Part shown: piece by piece, positions 1-9,549 of the stretch
Layout of the letters: every line of letters begins with the position of its first letter
How positions within the stretch are numbered: the stretch's first letter is position 1
DNA from: Actinomycetospora sp.
Lineage (GTDB): Bacteria > Actinomycetota > Actinomycetes > Mycobacteriales > Pseudonocardiaceae
Direction of reading: 5' to 3'
Assembly: GCA_025925615.1 (NCBI GenBank)
Contig: JAICLN010000144.1
Location: forward strand, 1-9,549
DNA length: 9,549 nt
Notes under the pieces: model-generated
What the model saw: the letters and a program-made list of their open reading frames with translations, nothing else
What the model was told of the DNA's origin: nothing
Databases searched by the model: none
Made by a program: the position numbers and the translations under genes

Positions 1-19
1 AAACCCTCTCCTGACAAAA
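1..19 (-). rRNA. 5' edge of a 16S rRNA gene (partial, runs off the left end)
   Basis: Read on the minus strand, the last seven bases of the window (7 to 1) are AGGGTTT. This matches the first seven positions of the universal 16S 5' consensus AGRGTTYGATYMTGGCTCAG. The bases before it (TTTTGTCAGGAG) resemble the annotated mycobacterial 16S start, TTTTGTTTGGAG. The G where most species have A would still pair, as a G-U wobble, in the first 16S helix. The typical actinobacterial rRNA leader lies directly upstream, as expected. The exact mature 5' end is uncertain, and the diagnostic GATCCTGGCTCAG would lie just outside the window. Confidence 0.6.
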
Positions 20-189
20 CTAGCAAAAACAACTCAAAGAAACCCCAACCACCCCCACCAACAAAGGCAGGAAGAAGCTCGGGGCCAAAGCACACCAAAC
101 GTCAGCACACTGTTGAGTTCTCAAAGGACGACCACACGGACTGCCAGCACCCGCATGGGGGGGCCGCACCACCCGGTGCTCTGCCGTTC
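20..189 (-). ncRNA. Pre-16S rRNA leader (5' external transcribed region)
   Basis: This stretch lies between the last -10-like box (195-190) and the 16S edge. Its final 125 bases are clearly richer in A and T than the surrounding coding DNA. It carries the conserved actinobacterial rrn leader block at 125-106. It also holds a G-rich mirror repeat at 61-47 and a pair of complementary heptamers (AACTCAA at 119-113, TTGAGTT at 37-31) that could close a stem in the precursor. Such leaders normally pair with sequence downstream of 16S to form the RNase III processing stem; that partner is outside the window. No convincing protein gene is present. The 5' limit depends on which promoter is used. Confidence 0.65.
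106..128 (-). promoter_or_regulatory. boxA-like rRNA antitermination element in the rrn leader
   Basis: The minus strand at 125-106 reads TTTGAGAACTCAACAGTGTG, preceded by TCC. It is nearly identical to the block found in mycobacterial and streptomycete rRNA leaders (TTTGAGAACTCAATAGTGTG type), and it resembles the Bacillus rrn boxA, TGTTCTTTGAAAACT. In those operons boxA is bound by NusB/NusE in the nascent RNA and protects rRNA transcription from Rho-dependent termination. The identity of the block is seen directly; its antitermination function is inferred from the family. Confidence 0.75.
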
Positions 190-283
190 ACCCTACCAGA
201 ACCGATGGAGGGCAACCGCTCCAACCTATCCCGCCGCCGAGCCCGGGAGCAACCCCTTCGCCCTGGCGACGTGGAGAACGCTA
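190..283 (-). promoter_or_regulatory. Candidate rRNA operon promoter region with several -10-like boxes
   Basis: Three TAnnnT boxes lie upstream of the boxA-like block on the minus strand: TAGCGT (283-278), TAGGTT (228-223) and TAGGGT (195-190). TAGGTT has a possible -35, TTGCTC (252-247), at an 18-base spacing. TAGGGT follows a TGG (extended -10 style), with a weaker GCGGTT at 219-214, also 18 bases away. No clear -35 is seen for TAGCGT. Actinobacterial rRNA operons often have several tandem promoters, so the arrangement fits. None of the -35 matches is strong, so the exact promoters are uncertain. Confidence 0.4.
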
Positions 284-335
284 CAGGGTGGGTGTCAGGG
301 CCGATCGAGGGGGGTACCGGTTCCGCGTCGTCGCA

Positions 336-361
336 GGTCGGGCCGCGTTCCCGGCCCGACC
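336..361 (-). terminator. Hairpin terminator downstream of tyrS, without a U tract
   Basis: The minus strand has a perfect 10-bp inverted repeat, GGTCGGGCCG (361-352) and CGGCCCGACC (345-336), around a 6-base loop GGAACG. It starts 7 bases after the tyrS stop codon. No run of T follows, as is common for actinobacterial terminators. Its place between tyrS and the rRNA promoter region suggests that it ends the tyrS transcript and insulates the rRNA operon. Confidence 0.75.
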
Positions 362-368
362 CACGCCG

Positions 369-1649
369 TCATGGCCCCGACACGAGCTCGACGCCCGCCG
401 TCGTCCGCTTCCCGCGACGCACCACGAGCCACCGGCCGTGCAGGAGGTCGGCCTCGGCCGGCGTCCAGTCCTCGGCGTCGACCTTGGCGTTGTTCACGTA
501 CGCCCCGCCCTCGGCGACGGTGCGGCGTGCGGCCCCCCGGCTCGACGCCAGTCCGGTGCCGACGAGGAGGTCGACGACCGTGGGGTTGTCGCTCCGGGCG
601 AGCGAGGTCGACGGCACCTCGGCCAGCGCCGCGGCCAGCGTGTCCGCGTCGAGGTCCCGCAGCTCGCCCCGTCCGAAGAGCGCCTGGCTGGCCGCTTCGA
701 CCCGACCGACCTCCTCCTCACCGTGAACCAGCGCCGTCACCGCCTGGGCGAGCGCGCGCTGGGCCGCCCGGGCCTGGGGACGGTCGGCGGTGGCCTTCTC
801 CAGCTCTTCGATCTCCTCGCGCGAGAGCCAGGTGAAGGCCCGCAGGTACTCCCCGACCTTGGCGTCCTCGGCGTTGATCCAGAACTGGTAGAAGGCGTAC
901 GGGCTCGTCAGCGACGCGTCGAGCCAGACCGTCCCGCCCTCGGTCTTGCCGAACTTCGACCCGTCCGCCTTCGTGATCAGCGGGGTGCCGAGGGCGTGCA
1001 CAGCGCGGCCCTCGACCCGGTGGATCAGGTCGATGCCCGCGGTGAGGTTGCCCCACTGGTCGCTGCCACCGGTCTGGAGCGTGCAGCCGTACCGCCGGTA
1101 CAGCTCGAGGAAGTCGAGGGACTGCAGGATCTGGTAGGAGAACTCGGCGTAGCTGATGCCCTCGTCGGACTCCATCCGCCGGCTCACCGCCTCCTTGGCG
1201 AGCATGCGCCCGACGCGGAAGTGCTTGCCGTACTCACGCAGGAAGTCCAGGGCGGAGATGTCCTCGGTCCAGTCCAGGTTGTTCACCAGCAGCGCCGCGT
1301 TCTCGCCGGTGAAGTCGAGGAACGGTCGGAGCTGGGCCCCGATCTTCCCCACCCAGTCCGCGACCACCTCGCGGTCGTTGAGGGTGCGCTCCGAGGTGGG
1401 CTTCGGGTCCCCGATGAGCCCCGTCGCGCCCCCGACGAGAGCGATCGGCCGGTGCCCCGCCTGCTGGAAGCGGGCGAGGGTCAGCCACTGCAGGAGGTGC
1501 CCGATGTGTGCGCTGGGGGCCGTCGGGTCGATCCCGGAATAGAGAGTGACCGGTCCGGCGTCGAGGTCACGGCGCAGTGCGTCGAGGTCGGTGCTCTGGG
1601 CGACGAGTCCCCGCCAGGCGAGGTCGTCGAGGATGTGCGGTGCGGTCAC
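369..1649 (-). CDS. tyrS: Tyrosyl-tRNA synthetase (class Ic)
   Basis: This cytoplasmic enzyme charges tRNA-Tyr with tyrosine through a tyrosyl-adenylate. The 426-residue product has the usual bacterial TyrRS length. The Rossmann catalytic domain shows the HIGH signature at residues 48-51, the tyrosine-pocket region around Y172 and Q176 (YQILQ), the GGSDQWGN segment at 194-201, and the KMSKS-equivalent KFGKT at 232-236. A C-terminal S4-type RNA-binding domain covers about 356-420. The GTG start at 1649 gives an N-terminus that lines up with mycobacterial TyrS ([10 protein letters not shown]). An ATG 8 bases upstream is out of frame and meets a stop after three codons. No good Shine-Dalgarno is visible. 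The gene follows mpg after 43 bases and precedes an rRNA operon, so it may be co-transcribed with the arginine operon, have its own promoter, or both. Confidence 0.97.
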   Translation of the reverse strand: MTAPHILDDLAWRGLVAQSTDLDALRRDLDAGPVTLYSGIDPTAPSAHIGHLLQWLTLARFQQAGHRPIALVGGATGLIGDPKPTSERTLNDREVVADWVGKIGAQLRPFLDFTGENAALLVNNLDWTEDISALDFLREYGKHFRVGRMLAKEAVSRRMESDEGISYAEFSYQILQSLDFLELYRRYGCTLQTGGSDQWGNLTAGIDLIHRVEGRAVHALGTPLITKADGSKFGKTEGGTVWLDASLTSPYAFYQFWINAEDAKVGEYLRAFTWLSREEIEELEKATADRPQARAAQRALAQAVTALVHGEEEVGRVEAASQALFGRGELRDLDADTLAAALAEVPSTSLARSDNPTVVDLLVGTGLASSRGAARRTVAEGGAYVNNAKVDAEDWTPAEADLLHGRWLVVRRGKRTTAGVELVSGP

Positions 1650-1692
1650 CGGTCCATTGTGTCGTGCGGTGTGACCAGACAGCAGACAGCCG
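1650..1692 (-). promoter_or_regulatory. mpg-tyrS intergenic gap with a possible leaderless tyrS promoter
   Basis: This is the only gap between genes upstream of the tyrS end. The minus strand carries CACAAT at 1661-1656, a partial match to TAnnnT, exactly six bases before the GTG start of tyrS. That is the spacing expected if transcription began at the G of the start codon, and no strong Shine-Dalgarno is present. No convincing -35 hexamer is seen at 16-19 bases upstream. Read-through from mpg is the alternative. Confidence 0.25.
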
Positions 1693-6634
<4,942 letters not shown>

Positions 6635-6638
<4 letters not shown>

Positions 6639-7581
6639 GCGGGGAGACCTCCTTCGCGGGGGGACGAGGCGGGGACGACCATCGTCCCGACGCCGTGGCT
6701 GGTGAAGACCTCGAGCAGCACCGAGTGCGCCACCCGGCCGTCGATGACGTGGGCGCGCGGGACCCCGCCGTCGACCGCCCGCAGGCAGGCCTCCATCTTC
6801 GGGATCATGCCGCTGGCCAGGCTCGGCAGGAGCTCCGCGAGCTCGCCCGCGTCGATCTCGGTGCGCAGGCTCGAGCGGTCCGGCCAGGCGGTGTAGAGGC
6901 CCTCGACGTCGGTGAGGACGACGAGCTTGCGGGCCCCGAGCGCGACCGCGAGCGCTCCGGCGGCGGTGTCGGCGTTGACGTTGTGCACGACGCCGTCGGC
7001 GTCCGGGGCGACCGTCGAGATCACCGGGATGCGGCCGCCGGCCACGAGGTCGAGCACGGCGGCCGGGTTGACCTCGACGACGTCGCCGACCAGGCCCACG
7101 TCGACGTCCTCGCCGTCGACCCGGGCAGTCCGGCGGGCCGCGGTGAACAGTCGCGCATCCTCGCCCGACATGCCGACCGCGAGCGGCCCGTGGGCGTTGA
7201 CGAGCCCGACCAGCTCCCGGCCGACCTGACCGACGAGCACCATCCGGACGACGTCCATCGTCTCGGGCGTCGTGACCCGCAGCCCGCCCCGGAACTCGCC
7301 GGGGATGTCCAACCGGTCGAGCATCGAGGTGATCTGCGGTCCGCCGCCGTGGACGACGACCGGTCGGATGCCGGCGAGGCGCAGGAACACCATGTCCTCG
7401 GCGAAGGCGCGGCGCAGGTCGTCGTCCACCATGGCGTTGCCGCCGTACTTGACGACGACGATCGCGTCCTGGAACTCGCGCAGCCACGGCAGCGCCTCGG
7501 CGAGGACGGCGGCCTTGGCCTGCGCCTCCTCCGGCGAGGTGGCCGGGGCGCCGGTCGACGTGGCGGTCATGTCGAGGCCGG

Positions 7582-7585
<4 letters not shown>
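6635..7585 (-). CDS. argB: Acetylglutamate kinase
   Basis: This enzyme phosphorylates N-acetylglutamate with ATP, usually the controlled step when the acetyl group is recycled by ArgJ. The protein is an amino acid kinase of 316 residues from the first ATG. It has VVKYGGNAM (44-52) with the catalytic lysine K46, the glycine loop VHGGGPQI (78-85), NVNADTAAG (202-210), LTDVEGLY (224-231) and GMIPKMEAC (259-267) with K263. An N-terminal helix of about 25 residues ([17 protein letters not shown]) precedes the fold. With the C-terminal [16 protein letters not shown] it resembles the arginine-inhibited subgroup; feedback control is inferred. Two start codons, 7585 and 7570, lie in a 15-bp tandem duplication. 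The first makes the ATGA overlap with argJ. The second would give a protein five residues shorter. Neither has a clear Shine-Dalgarno. Confidence 0.97.
6647..6654 (-). promoter_or_regulatory. Very strong Shine-Dalgarno site for argD within argB
   Basis: AAGGAGGT on the minus strand is fully complementary to the usual 16S 3' anti-Shine-Dalgarno core. It lies eight bases before the argD ATG. It is encoded within the last codons of argB, giving its REGG residues. Most other starts in this operon have no comparable site, so argD may gain extra independent initiation. Confidence 0.85.

Positions 7586-7591
<6 letters not shown>
7562..7591 (-). repeat. 15-bp tandem duplication carrying two argB start codons
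   Basis: The minus strand has CTCGACATGACCGGC (7591-7577) directly followed by CTCGACATGACCGCC (7576-7562), differing at one base. Each copy contains an in-frame argB ATG. The first also contains the argJ stop codon in ATGA. Because the unit is 15 bases, both starts are in the same frame. Confidence 0.9.

Positions 7592-9549
<1,958 letters not shown>

Noticed and set aside
293..298. CTGACA on the minus strand as a -35 box for the rRNA operon.
   Set aside because: No TAnnnT box lies 16-19 bases downstream; the nearest, TAGCGT, is only about 9 bases away.
113..835. A plus-strand open frame starting in the rRNA leader region.
   Set aside because: The product is Arg/Pro/Ser low complexity, overlaps the tyrS end in antisense and covers the conserved boxA-like block.
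6639..7487. The apparent upstream extension of argD through argB in another frame.
   Set aside because: The ATG at 6638 has a near-perfect Shine-Dalgarno and forms the ATGA overlap; upstream residues are argB shadow.

Overview
This window looks like a chromosomal core region of a high-GC actinobacterium. The arginine gene order, the close match of every protein to mycobacterial-type homologues, the frequent GTG starts and the typical actinobacterial rRNA leader at the left edge suggest a Pseudonocardiales- or Mycobacteriales-like genome. The genus is an inference. All recognised genes are on the minus strand, so transcription runs from position 9549 towards position 1.

Positions 9549 to 1693 hold an arginine biosynthesis operon in the order argC (5' end cut by the window), argJ, argB, argD, argF, argR, argH, followed by a 3-methyladenine DNA glycosylase gene (mpg). 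Each of the seven junctions is the same 4-base start/stop overlap (ATGA or GTGA), so the eight genes form one unbroken, translationally coupled block. Together they cover the acetyl-cycle route from glutamate to ornithine (ArgJ, ArgB, ArgC, ArgD), carbamoylation to citrulline (ArgF), the last step (ArgH) and the pathway repressor (ArgR). The argG gene, which sits between argR and argH in mycobacteria, is absent here.

After a 43-base gap comes tyrS (1649-369), encoding a complete tyrosyl-tRNA synthetase. Seven bases after its stop is a perfect 10-bp hairpin (361-336), probably its terminator.

Positions 1-335 contain no protein gene. They read as the promoter and leader of an rRNA operon: several -10-like TAnnnT boxes, the conserved boxA-like block (125-106), an AT-richer leader and, at the very edge, AGGGTTT (7-1). 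This last motif matches the start of the universal 16S 5' sequence AGRGTTYGATY. The 16S gene itself lies to the left of the window.

I did not find an undescribed biological system. The points worth a second look are small: the all-overlap operon, two 15-bp in-frame tandem duplications (at the argB start and in the argR tail), very uneven Shine-Dalgarno strength along the operon, and a G-rich mirror repeat in the pre-rRNA leader.
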